A model generated the notes under the pieces. That model searched no databases and was not told where the DNA came from. It saw nothing but the letters and a program-made list of their open reading frames with translations. Made by a program: the position numbers and the translations under genes. DNA of 64,000 nt from an archaeon (GTDB lineage: Archaea > Thermoproteota > Nitrososphaeria > Nitrososphaerales > Gagatemarchaeaceae), in NCBI GenBank assembly GCA_021800855.1, contig JAJYYP010000002.1, forward strand, positions 34,139-98,138, in the 5' to 3' direction. Shown one piece after another: positions 27,061 through 34,698 of this stretch (the stretch's first letter is position 1; each line of letters begins with the position of its first letter).

Positions 27061-27099
27061 GGAGCTCATTCTGAGCTATCCCAACACGGGTCCGGTGGG
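27061..27099. repeat. Imperfect direct repeat of the tRNA-Arg 3' end and flank (att-like, left copy)
   Basis: Thirty-one of 39 positions match 29590-29628 without gaps, covering the last 13 bases of tRNA-Arg and 26 bases beyond it. Shared blocks include GCTATCC, ACGGG and CCGGTGGG. The copy is not part of a whole tRNA. Position and direction fit a decayed attachment site made when an element entered at the tRNA 3' end. Confidence 0.55.
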
Positions 27100-27137
27100 G
27101 CCTGGACGCATTACGGGTTTGAATCCTTCTGCAACCC

Positions 27138-27167
27138 ATAAATACATGTCATCGATGTATGACATGT
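27138..27167 (+). promoter_or_regulatory. TATA box and overlapping 9-bp dyad for the toxin-antitoxin operon
   Basis: ATAAATAC (27138-27145) is a TATA-like box 24-31 bases before the antitoxin ATG. ACATGTCAT (27144-27152) and ATGACATGT (27159-27167) form a perfect 9-bp inverted repeat with a six-base centre that covers the TATA box edge and the predicted transcript start. This is the placement expected for autorepression by an RHH antitoxin. Confidence 0.65.
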
Positions 27168-27168
27168 A

Positions 27169-27384
27169 ATGAGCGAGGCTGTTTCGGTCAGGCTCCCGGA
27201 GGATATCGCTAAGCGCCTTGGGGAGCTCGCCAAGTCTCTGGACCGCCCCAAGACATACATAGTCACGAAGGCTTTGAAGGAGTACCTAGAGGAGTATGAA
27301 GACTACCTGGTCGCCCTGCACCGGTTGAACGACAAGGATGACCGACTGGTGTCTGAGAAAGAACTGGCCAAGCTTGACCGGTAG
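27169..27384 (+). CDS. Ribbon-helix-helix antitoxin (RelB/CopG-like)
   Basis: The 71-residue protein starts with an RHH DNA-binding pattern, SVRLPEDIAKRLGELAKSLDRPKTYIVTKALKEYLEEYE, residues about 5-44, followed by a charged C-terminal tail that would bind and block the toxin. The next gene, a RelE-family toxin, starts before this gene stops. The operator overlapping the promoter supports autoregulation. The leaderless ATG at 27169 is well placed. Part of the small island between the tRNA-Arg repeat copies. Confidence 0.88.
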   Translation: MSEAVSVRLPEDIAKRLGELAKSLDRPKTYIVTKALKEYLEEYEDYLVALHRLNDKDDRLVSEKELAKLDR

Positions 27385-27625
27385 GATACTCTACAAGTCA
27401 TCCGTCAGTCGCGACCTCAAGAGGATCGCCCCGAATGATGTGACGCGGGTCCTGAGCCGAATCCGGACGGTTCTGGGCGACGACCCTCAATCAGGAGAGA
27501 GACTTCATGGAGACTTCGAGGGCCTCCTCAAACTCAGGATAGGCGAGTACAGGATCGTGTATGCTCGCTCGGGAGACGACGTCGTGGTACTAAGGATTAG
27601 GCACCGGTCCAAGGCGTACGATTGA
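27374..27625 (+). CDS. RelE/ParE-family toxin
   Basis: RelE toxins cleave mRNA on the ribosome; ParE relatives poison gyrase. The 83-residue product has the family core: KSSVSRDLKRIAPNDVTRVLSRIRTVLGDDP, then LHGDFEGLLKLRIGEYRIVYAR and the C-terminal VLRIRHRSKAYD, with basic residues typical of RelE active sites. I place the start at the TTG at 27374, eleven bases before the antitoxin stop, giving LTGRILYKSS; a longer frame from ATG 27338 would overlap more and adds unrelated sequence. Translational coupling with the antitoxin is expected. Confidence 0.87.
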   Translation: MTGRILYKSSVSRDLKRIAPNDVTRVLSRIRTVLGDDPQSGERLHGDFEGLLKLRIGEYRIVYARSGDDVVVLRIRHRSKAYD

Positions 27626-27631
27626 GTCGGG

Positions 27632-27723
27632 AGGTCTTTTTCTGGGTCGGACACACGGTCTGCAAGGCGATACCGGAGCCGCACCTATCATGGGTTCGAG
27701 TCCGACTGTGAAGATAAAGACCT
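27632..27723 (+). other. Nested inverted repeats with tRNA-Cys-like words between convergent genes
   Basis: Two nested perfect stems are visible: AGGTCTTT/AAAGACCT (27632-27639 with 27716-27723) and GTCGGAC/GTCCGAC (27646-27652 with 27700-27706). Inside are CGGTCTGCAAG, like a tRNA-Cys (GCA) anticodon arm, and ATGGGTTCGAGTCC, like a T-arm, but stems of a normal tRNA do not close. This could be a decayed tRNA, a structured RNA or a bidirectional terminator for the RelE gene and the converging coiled-coil gene. Confidence 0.35.
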
Positions 27724-27985
27724 AGTGCTTGGTTTCGTGTTCGCGCATTTTCTCTTCGATGACCGCGACGCGTTGGGTCACACCCATTCGCTTGTCCAGC
27801 GAGTCTATTTTCTCGTCTATCGGCCTTATCTCAGAATGAGCGGCTCTGAGCTCGCCTTCTACTTTGCTCTCGAATCCGTCAACCTTCGCGTCGAGCGCTT
27901 TGGCTCCCCCTTTCGACTCGTTCATCTGAGGGAAGAGCACCAGTTCGAGCCAGCCGGGGACTCTCCTGGCCATCCTAAACAACAT
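27722..27985 (-). CDS. Small coiled-coil protein of unknown function
   Basis: The 87-residue protein has a hydrophobic/basic N-terminus (MLFRMARRVPGWLELVLFP) and then a long charged helix with heptads, ALDAKVDGFESKVEGELRAA through KIDSLDKRMGVTQRVAVIEEKMREHE. It should form a coiled coil. I recognise no family with certainty; similar short coiled-coil proteins are common in archaeal accessory DNA. It converges on the RelE gene. A frame on the opposite strand (27725-28036) is less protein-like and is not called. Confidence 0.55.
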   Translation of the reverse strand: MLFRMARRVPGWLELVLFPQMNESKGGAKALDAKVDGFESKVEGELRAAHSEIRPIDEKIDSLDKRMGVTQRVAVIEEKMREHETKH

Positions 27986-28116
27986 GCTGCGGTCTGCTAT
28001 TTAGCGGCCACGAATCTGCGCCTTGGTCACAGGTGATGTCCAGAGAAACTGAGCAGGCCCGGCGGTTTCCGGACCAACATCAGTACGAAACTCCCTCCCA
28101 CATCGGAGGGGCTCGA

Positions 28117-28371
28117 TTAATCAGGTCCATCTGCCTGCCCATGATCAGATACTTCGAGGTCTGAAGGCGCAAGGGCCTCCGCATGCTTGAGAAGGGGGTC
28201 GATTCTCAGGTCATCCAGTCCGTCCCCCGAGTCCAGGACGAACTCATTCTTCAGCCTAGCGAGGTCCTTTCGGAGCTGACGAATGCCCGTCTTGTAGACC
28301 CTGTCTACCAACTTCTCTTCGCCTTGCGCGATGCTCTCAGCGGTCCTTATGGGTTCCGCAAGTCCGTCCAC
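28117..28371 (-). CDS. Possible small helical protein
   Basis: A frame of 84 codons from the GTG at 28371 encodes VDGLAEPIRTAESIAQGEEKL, then a basic/acidic helix (KTGIRQLRKDLARLKNEFVL) and an acidic tail. The helical middle looks protein-like, but there is no recognised family and the start is uncertain; the frame is open up to 28473. It is divergent from the cyclase-like gene at 28501. It could be a real accessory gene or chance. Confidence 0.35.
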   Translation of the reverse strand: MDGLAEPIRTAESIAQGEEKLVDRVYKTGIRQLRKDLARLKNEFVLDSGDGLDDLRIDPLLKHAEALAPSDLEVSDHGQADGPD

Positions 28372-28500
28372 GTCACGGGCTCGCAAATCTGATTCAGGCT
28401 GCAATGAACGAGGCAATTGGTCCCCTGGGCGAGCTCCACACAAGCAGCCGTGGTCTTCTCGCCAAACGCTCATAAAGTCGCATTGTACCTGTGTTGTCTA

Positions 28501-29481
28501 TTGCCATCAAGGAACGCGCATGACTGGCTGCTCGAGGACGACCAACCTTCAGTTCGTTACTACGCGCTCACTGAGCTTCTGGGACGGGGCGAGGACGACC
28601 CTGAAGTCAAGAAAGCTCGGTCAGAGATAGGACGAGTAGGCTGGGCTGCAGACCAACTGCGCTCGCTGGGGCCGAAAGGGTACTGGGAACCACGCGAGCC
28701 CACCAACATCCAGCAGTGGTGGCGCTTCACCTACTTCCCGAAGTTTCGTTCGACCAATTGGAGGGCCCTAGTCCTCGCTGACATGGGGCTCGATTCGCGA
28801 GATGCGCGGATCAGGAAGATTGCAGGGACCATATTTGATTACAGGCTTCGGCTCGGTTCACCTTTCAACTACTTCCATGAAGAAGTGTCTATCTCTGGAA
28901 ACACGGCACGCATGCTGACCCGATTCGGGTACGGCGACGACCCCCGCGTCAGGAGGCTCTATGACTGGCTCGTCGAGGATCAGCGCGAGGACGGTGGTTG
29001 GAACGGCGAACAAGGTGCTCCCGGAACCCTGGAGGGGTGGGAGGCCCTCGCGGCATTCGCATGTGTCCCCGAGTCGAAGCGCTCGGCCAAGATGAAGGAG
29101 GCGATCCAGCGGGGAGCGGAGTTCTACCTCCAGCACAAGCTATTCGAGGAAGGCGGGAAGCACCCTTCGTGGTTCAGGCTCCATTATCCCACCCACTATT
29201 TCTACGATATCCTCGTCGGGCTTGACGTGCTTACCCAGCTAGGATACTCTGGCGACCGGCGGCTGAAACCCGCACTCGAGCTCCTCAACAAGAAACGCCG
29301 ACAGGACGGGACATGGGTTCTTGAAAGCGTGCACCCTGATACGATCAAAGGATCCGAGTACGCAACGGAGAAGGGTTTGCTGCCGCTGGTAGTCGAACCC
29401 GCCGGCCGGCCAAGCAAGTGGATTACGCTCACAGCGCTTCGCGTTCTGAAACGCGTCAAAGATTCAGAACCAGGGGCTTGA
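28501..29481 (+). CDS. Alpha/alpha-toroid protein resembling prenyltransferase/terpene cyclase-fold repeats
   Basis: The 326-residue soluble protein consists of repeated helices with aromatic DGGW-type motifs: DWLLEDDQPSVRYYAL, EDGGWNGEQGAPG and RQDGTWVLESVHPD. These resemble the QW-like repeats of squalene cyclase and prenyltransferase beta-subunit toroids, but I see no DxDD catalytic motif, so it may not be a cyclase. I start it at TTG 28501, about 27 bases after a TATA-like CATAAAG (28470-28476); the frame is open further up to 28417. It is the largest gene of the island next to tRNA-Arg. Possible uses include substrate or peptide binding. Confidence 0.6.
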   Translation: MPSRNAHDWLLEDDQPSVRYYALTELLGRGEDDPEVKKARSEIGRVGWAADQLRSLGPKGYWEPREPTNIQQWWRFTYFPKFRSTNWRALVLADMGLDSRDARIRKIAGTIFDYRLRLGSPFNYFHEEVSISGNTARMLTRFGYGDDPRVRRLYDWLVEDQREDGGWNGEQGAPGTLEGWEALAAFACVPESKRSAKMKEAIQRGAEFYLQHKLFEEGGKHPSWFRLHYPTHYFYDILVGLDVLTQLGYSGDRRLKPALELLNKKRRQDGTWVLESVHPDTIKGSEYATEKGLLPLVVEPAGRPSKWITLTALRVLKRVKDSEPGA

Positions 29482-29589
29482 ATCCAGAATCACAAGTTCC
29501 CCACTGCATTCATTCTGTCCAATAACTGAGTGAGAGGGAACAGCCTACCGGTCCGCCAACTGGTCAGAATGCGGCTCTTCTGATTAGTC

Positions 29590-29628
29590 GGAATTCATTT
29601 TGGGCTATCCTATAACGGGCCCGGTGGG
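29590..29628. repeat. Imperfect direct repeat covering the tRNA-Arg 3' end (att-like, right copy)
   Basis: This copy overlaps the last 13 bases of the tRNA-Arg gene and its downstream flank and matches 27061-27099 at 31 of 39 positions. Together the two copies bracket about 2.5 kb with the toxin-antitoxin pair. Confidence 0.55.
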
Positions 29629-29705
29629 ATTCGAACCCACGGTCTCTGAGCTTTCGCACTTCAGCTTCGGAGGCTGACGCCCTGTCCGTGCTGGGCTACG
29701 GGCCC
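29616..29705 (-). tRNA. tRNA-Arg (CCG), with a 20-base variable region
   Basis: Read on the minus strand, the acceptor stem pairs GGGCCCG with CGGGCCC and has discriminator G. A D-arm GCCC/GGGC, an anticodon stem TCAGC/GCTGA with loop CTCCGAA (anticodon CCG) and a T-arm GTGGG-TTCGAAT-CCCAC follow. Between anticodon stem and T-stem there are 20 bases instead of the 4-5 of a normal tRNA-Arg, so either there is a 15-base insert (short non-canonical intron) or an unusual extra arm. Total length is 90. The gene is the likely target of an integration event to its left. Confidence 0.82.
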
Positions 29706-29750
29706 GGGGAACCCACCGATGGACCACGAGTTAAGCGCACCCCCTCCGGC

Positions 29751-30980
29751 TCATTTCCCTGACTCGGCTGTCGTCACGGGCGGGGGCCTGTACCTCCTGA
29801 AGAACCACCAGTAGAGGCCGAGGTTCAGCCCAAGCACGATGGCGTACAGCGCGAACGGATAGTCGATGGCCATTGGGTCTGCGTCCACCGCCGCGAACTC
29901 GAACCCAGAGAAGTATGTCCCGCCCGACGACGCGACCAGCCTCGTCGTCTGGTTGATGCCGAAGGCGGTCCCTCTCTCCCTTTCTGAGACCATGTCCATC
30001 ATCGCGGCCTGCTGGACCGGGAGGGCCATCACCCTGGTGGCCGGGAGGACGAAGTAGATGAACAGTGAGACTGGGAGGAGCCGTACCAGCGGCATGATCA
30101 CAGAAAGCGCCACCGAAAACCCTCGGGTGGCGATCATACCCCGGAGGAAGCCAAGCTTCCTCTCTATCCTTGGGGCGAGGAGGAGCGCGAAGGAGGCTAT
30201 GAGCCCGGACGCCGCCGCGTAGACGTTCATCTGCTGCCTTGTCACAGAATAGAGCAGTATGAAGAATGGGATGAGGAACGGGGTGATCAGTCCCTGGCTC
30301 AGCCCGTTCAGCATCCCGGTGAGGCTGAACTTCCCTATGGCGGCTCCGGACTTCAGGGTGAAGCGGCGCCTGGCAGACTTCTCCATCTTCACGAGCGGGG
30401 TGATGAGCACCGAGGCTACGCCGAGGACCGCGGCGATAGCGAACACCTCTTGTATCCCTCCGAACCCGCCCAGGTAGGCGCCGGCGGCGGAGGCAACGCC
30501 TGATATGAACGCCAGTAGCGAGTAGTACCTGGTCCTGTCTTTCCTCGAGGTCAGTTCCGTTGTGAGGACTGACTGAATTGGCTGGGCCGCCCCGCCAACC
30601 CCCCCGCCGGAGAGTGACCCCGTGGCGGAGATTCCGCCTACGACGGCCGCGACGAAGAGGGAGGGGACGCTCGTGCTCGTCACTACCAGGAAGGCCGAGA
30701 GGGGGAGCAGAGCCAGGGCGACCACAAAGGTGACTCGTCTCCCTATGAGGTCTGCGGCGATGCCAATCCCGAGCCCTAGGAGGGCGGTCGCGATGGTCGC
30801 AGAGGCGTACATCAAGCCGAGGAGGTCCGCTCCCAGATGGAGCTCCGTCAGCACGAGGAAAGGGAAGGCTACGTTGATCATCCCAGCCGAGACGCTCCTG
30901 AAGACACGCAGGGTAGCGAGGAATGCGAGGGAACGCGTGTCAGTTGCCCTTCCGTCCCCCTGATCTTTGTCCATGCTCAA
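29751..30980 (-). CDS. Major facilitator superfamily transporter
   Basis: The 409-residue protein has about twelve hydrophobic helices in two halves. The MFS loop between helices 2 and 3 reads GIAADLIGRRVTFV, the standard GxxxDRxGRR-like motif. A hydrophilic 15-residue N-terminus precedes the first helix. Such proteins use ion gradients to move drugs, sugars or small metabolites; no substrate can be assigned. It is divergent from the ABC exporter pair at 31049. It lies 46 bases from the tRNA-Arg gene, apparently outside the island. Confidence 0.85.
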   Translation of the reverse strand: MSMDKDQGDGRATDTRSLAFLATLRVFRSVSAGMINVAFPFLVLTELHLGADLLGLMYASATIATALLGLGIGIAADLIGRRVTFVVALALLPLSAFLVVTSTSVPSLFVAAVVGGISATGSLSGGGVGGAAQPIQSVLTTELTSRKDRTRYYSLLAFISGVASAAGAYLGGFGGIQEVFAIAAVLGVASVLITPLVKMEKSARRRFTLKSGAAIGKFSLTGMLNGLSQGLITPFLIPFFILLYSVTRQQMNVYAAASGLIASFALLLAPRIERKLGFLRGMIATRGFSVALSVIMPLVRLLPVSLFIYFVLPATRVMALPVQQAAMMDMVSERERGTAFGINQTTRLVASSGGTYFSGFEFAAVDADPMAIDYPFALYAIVLGLNLGLYWWFFRRYRPPPVTTAESGK

Positions 30981-31048
30981 CTTTGCAGGACCCCCGCCCA
31001 GGCTGCTCGCTATAAAACGGGGGGTTCGCCTGTTTTAAGAAGAAGATT

Positions 31049-32833
31049 TTGGAGGGCCGAAACCCGAAGGCGCGTAGCACGTTCGAGAGGTACGTACGTC
31101 TGGTCTCACTGGTGAAGAGACACTGGCAGATAGCGACGGTGATGTTCGTCTGCGTCACGGCCCTCACAGGGCTCCGGGTGCTGGTGCCTTTCCTGACGGG
31201 GGCGGCCATAAACGACATAGTTGGAAGGTCCCCTGTCTCTTCCGTAGCCTCGCTCGCGGTGGAGATAGTCGCTGTGAGCGCCGCAGCCGCAGCCTTCAGC
31301 TTCGGGCTCAGCTACGGAGGGCAGGCACTGGGCCAGAAACTGATCTACGACATCCGGAACACAATCTTCACATCCATCCAGTCGCAGTCTTTCAGCTTCT
31401 ACGACCGAAACGAGACCGGTCAGCTGATGTCGAGGGCTACTGGAGACGTGGAGGCGGTCCGCAGGTTCGTCTCCTTCGGCCTCGGGCAACTCCTCTCTAA
31501 CGCCTTCCTCGTGGGAGGGGTGATCGTCTCCCTGTTCTATCTCAACTTCTTCCTCGCCGCCGTCGTATCCGTCGTCTTCCCGCTCATCCTCCTCCTCAGT
31601 TGGAGGTTCAGCAAGACCCAGGGCCCGTTCTGGCGGCTCACAAGGAGGAACTACGGCGCGATGAACTCTGTCCTACAACAGAACGTCACGGGGGCGCGGA
31701 TAGTGAGGTCCTTTACAGCAGAGGACGGCGAGATTGCACGCTTCGCGGCCACGAACCAGGCGTACAGGGACGGCATCGTGGGGTCCTCCGCGGTCAGGGC
31801 AGTCTATGTCCCACTCTTGAGCCTCGTCATCAGCCTCGACCTCGCGGCGCTGTACTACCTTGGAGGCGGGCGGGTCATCGCAGGGACGGTCACGATAGGT
31901 GAGCTCGTAGCGGCAGCGAACCTCCTCGCCCTCCTCTCCGGGCCAAGCAGGTTCCTGGGGCAGCTCATCCTGATAGGGCAGAACGGCATGGCCGGGTTCG
32001 ACAGGATACTCGAGATAATCGACGCGAAGTCGGAGGTGAAGGAGAGGCCGGGGGCCGCGCCCCTCGACGCCGTGAAGGGAGAGATACGATTCGAGAACGT
32101 CAAGTTCGGATACCGCGCCGGTCGCGAGGTGCTGAAGGGGGTCAGCCTCGTCATCCCGCCTAGGCAGGTGGTCGCCTTCGTTGGACTCTCCGGCTCTGGG
32201 AAGACCACGATGGCGAACCTCATTCCGAGGTTTTACGACGTCACCGAAGGGGCGGTGATGATTGACGGAAGAGACGTCAGGGACATCACCCTGAAGTCTC
32301 TCAGGGGGTCGGTGGGGCTCGTGAGCCAGGACATCTTCCTCTTTTCGGCCACGATCAGGGAGAACGTCAGCTACGGGAGGACTGACGCCACCCGGGAGGA
32401 CATAGAGAGGGTCTGCAGGCTCGCCCGCGCCGACGAGTTCATCGACCGGTTCCCGGAAAAATATGACACCCGGGTCGGGGAGAGAGGCGTCACACTCTCG
32501 GGGGGGCAGAAGCAGAGGATCGCCATCGCCAGGACTCTCTTGACAGACCCGAAGATTCTCATCTTGGACGACTCCCTCTCCAGCGTCGACGCGGGGACCG
32601 AGTACGCCATCGCCGATGCGCTGAAGGAGGTGGTCCGGCAGAGGACTACCATCATCATAACGCAGAGGCTCTCGACCCTCAGGCTGGCCCAGCGGATAGT
32701 GGTGTTCGACGGGGGGAGGGTGGTGGAGGACGGGGCCCACGAGGAGTTGTTGGCGCGAAACGGTACCTACGCGAAACTTTACCGTTCGCAATACGCGCCG
32801 CAGGAGGTCCTGACCTCGGAGGAAGACTACTGA
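31049..32833 (+). CDS. Heterodimeric ABC exporter, half with the degenerate ATP site
   Basis: The 594-residue protein combines a six-helix membrane domain (to about residue 330) and an ATPase domain. The Walker A is GLSGSGKTT, the signature is normal (LSGGQKQR), but the Walker B reads ILILDDSLSSVD, with Asp replacing the catalytic Glu, and the switch histidine is Gln (IITQRLST). These are marks of the degenerate site half of heterodimeric exporters such as TM287/288 and BmrCD. Start is TTG 31049. The partner at 32833 overlaps by one base (TGATG). The pair likely exports drugs, lipids or peptides. Confidence 0.9.
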   Translation: MEGRNPKARSTFERYVRLVSLVKRHWQIATVMFVCVTALTGLRVLVPFLTGAAINDIVGRSPVSSVASLAVEIVAVSAAAAAFSFGLSYGGQALGQKLIYDIRNTIFTSIQSQSFSFYDRNETGQLMSRATGDVEAVRRFVSFGLGQLLSNAFLVGGVIVSLFYLNFFLAAVVSVVFPLILLLSWRFSKTQGPFWRLTRRNYGAMNSVLQQNVTGARIVRSFTAEDGEIARFAATNQAYRDGIVGSSAVRAVYVPLLSLVISLDLAALYYLGGGRVIAGTVTIGELVAAANLLALLSGPSRFLGQLILIGQNGMAGFDRILEIIDAKSEVKERPGAAPLDAVKGEIRFENVKFGYRAGREVLKGVSLVIPPRQVVAFVGLSGSGKTTMANLIPRFYDVTEGAVMIDGRDVRDITLKSLRGSVGLVSQDIFLFSATIRENVSYGRTDATREDIERVCRLARADEFIDRFPEKYDTRVGERGVTLSGGQKQRIAIARTLLTDPKILILDDSLSSVDAGTEYAIADALKEVVRQRTTIIITQRLSTLRLAQRIVVFDGGRVVEDGAHEELLARNGTYAKLYRSQYAPQEVLTSEEDY

Positions 32834-34629
32834 TGGCCGCGCGGGGGATGTACATCAGCGACGAAGACCCCGACATTAGGAAGGACAGGAAGTACAGCGA
32901 CGGCTACCTAATCAGAAGGTTGGTGGGGTACGTGACGGCCTACAGGCGGGACCTGGCCATAACTATGGCTGGACTGCTCTCCATCTCCGCCGTAGGGATC
33001 GTAGGCCCTGTCCTACTCGGGTACGCGGTCGACGACATGCTCTCGAAGGAATACGGGGGTGTAGCCATCCTCGCTGGCTCCTACGCTCTACTCTACGTAG
33101 TAAATTACGTGGCGGACAACAGGAGGACCTACGCGATGCAGGTGGTTGGCCAGAACTCCCTCAGGGACATCAGGAGGGACGCCTTCGACCACCTCCAGCG
33201 CCTCTCCCCGTCGTACTTCTCCTCCAAGGAGACGGGGCGGATAATGTCCTACATAATGAACGACGTGGACGCCGTGGAGGATTTCGTCACCTTCCAGCTC
33301 CCACAGGTCCTGTCGGGGTTCCTGACCATAGCGTCAATCGTCGTCATAATGCTCTTCTTCAACGTCGACCTCAGCCTCGTCTCTTTTGTGGTGATTCCGG
33401 CGCTCGTCTTCACCACATATGTCTTCCAGGGGCGGATCTCCAGGAGCTTCGTGGAGACCAGGAAGAAGATCGCAGCGGTCACCGCGAAGCTACAGGAGGG
33501 GATAAGCGGGGTGCGGGTGACGCAGGCCTTCATAAGCGAAGAGCGTGTCTCGGAAAACTTCGACGCGGTGAACAACGAGAACATGCTCGCCAACCTGAGA
33601 GCGAACAGGTACACGTCGGCCTTCAACTCCATCGTCCAGGTAATCGAGTCGGTGGGCCTGGCCCTGGTCATTTGGTACGGCGCGACCGAAGTCCTCGCAG
33701 GCCACCTCCTCGTCGGGACCCTCGTGACCTTCATGCTCTACGTGAACGCGTTCTTCAACCCAATCATCCAACTAACTACCTTCTACAACTCGTTTCAGTC
33801 TGCGGTGGCCGGGCTCGACAGGGTGACCCAGCTCGTCAACACCGAGGTGGAGGTCAAGGAGCCGTCTGAACCAGAGACAATAGACCCGCAGGCGGACTGG
33901 GGGGTCGAGCTGAGGGGGGTCACTTTCGGCTACACGCCGGGGGTGAATGTCCTCAAGGACGTGAGCATGAAGGTGGCACCGAGGGAAGTGGTCGCGATTG
34001 TCGGTCCGACGGGGGCCGGGAAGTCGAGCATAGTCGGCCTCGTCCAGAGATTCTATGACCCGCAGCAGGGAACTGTCCTGGTCGGAGGGGTCGACCTTAG
34101 GAGGCTGAGATTCAAGGACTTCCGCGGGCGGATGAGCGTGGTCCCCCAGGACCCGGTCCTGTTCTCCGCAAGCATCGCGGACAACATCAGGTACGGCACC
34201 CCCGGTGCGACCATCGAAGACGTGAAGAGGGTCTCCAAGGCGCTTGGGGTTGATGGGTTCGTATCCTCCATTCCGGAAGGATACGACGCCTTGGTCTCTG
34301 AAGGGGCCACGAACTTGTCTATGGGCCAGAAGCAGCTCATCTGCTTCGCCAGGGCCCTCCTGAGGGACCCGAAGGTGCTCATCCTCGACGAGGCCACTTC
34401 GGGGCTGGACCCGTTCACAGAGCTGATGGTCCAGCGCTCCCTTGCTCCCTTGATAGCAGGGCGGACCACCATCATAGTCGCCCACAGGCTGTCGACCATA
34501 CGTCTGGCAGACAGGATAGTGGTCCTCGACCACGGGGAGATCGTGGAGGAGGGGACATTCAGGAGCCTGATGTCGAACCCGGACGGGGCATTCGCAAGGA
34601 TGTACGCTCTCCAGTCGAAGCAGGAATAG
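32833..34629 (+). CDS. Heterodimeric ABC exporter, half with the catalytic Glu
   Basis: The 598-residue partner has six membrane helices, Walker A GPTGAGKSS, Walker B VLILDEATSGLD with catalytic Glu, and switch His (VAHRLST). Its own signature, however, is non-canonical: LSMGQKQL instead of LSGGQ. Since the signature of one subunit completes the ATP site of the other, the changes here and in the partner all fall on the same composite site, leaving the other fully catalytic. The ATG overlaps the upstream stop, so translation is coupled. Confidence 0.9.
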   Translation: MAARGMYISDEDPDIRKDRKYSDGYLIRRLVGYVTAYRRDLAITMAGLLSISAVGIVGPVLLGYAVDDMLSKEYGGVAILAGSYALLYVVNYVADNRRTYAMQVVGQNSLRDIRRDAFDHLQRLSPSYFSSKETGRIMSYIMNDVDAVEDFVTFQLPQVLSGFLTIASIVVIMLFFNVDLSLVSFVVIPALVFTTYVFQGRISRSFVETRKKIAAVTAKLQEGISGVRVTQAFISEERVSENFDAVNNENMLANLRANRYTSAFNSIVQVIESVGLALVIWYGATEVLAGHLLVGTLVTFMLYVNAFFNPIIQLTTFYNSFQSAVAGLDRVTQLVNTEVEVKEPSEPETIDPQADWGVELRGVTFGYTPGVNVLKDVSMKVAPREVVAIVGPTGAGKSSIVGLVQRFYDPQQGTVLVGGVDLRRLRFKDFRGRMSVVPQDPVLFSASIADNIRYGTPGATIEDVKRVSKALGVDGFVSSIPEGYDALVSEGATNLSMGQKQLICFARALLRDPKVLILDEATSGLDPFTELMVQRSLAPLIAGRTTIIVAHRLSTIRLADRIVVLDHGEIVEEGTFRSLMSNPDGAFARMYALQSKQE

Positions 34630-34698
34630 GGCCGCGCCTGAGCGGAGTGGAAGAAGCTCGAGATACACTTATCCTGACGCCGGGCGGATGCGCGCGCA

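Larger units (their letters stand above)
26765..27168. other. 404-base intergenic region with operon promoter, att-like repeat and toxin-antitoxin promoter
   Basis: No convincing gene lies here. The left part should hold the promoter of the cupredoxin operon (A/T patch TTTTCAATACTG on the minus strand, about 26774-26785). The right part holds the imperfect copy of the tRNA-Arg 3' end (27061-27099) and the promoter-operator of the toxin-antitoxin pair. A tRNA T-arm-like word, GGGTTTGAATCC (27115-27126), lies between them without a matching 5' half. Confidence 0.6.

Noticed and set aside
26885..27139. 84-codon minus-strand frame between the bc operon and the toxin-antitoxin genes
   Set aside because: Arg/His-rich, no protein-like pattern, and it covers the att-like repeat and T-arm-like sequence. 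Better explained as non-coding.
27725..28036. Plus-strand frame of 103 codons
   Set aside because: The opposite strand encodes a better coiled-coil protein and this frame has no recognisable structure.
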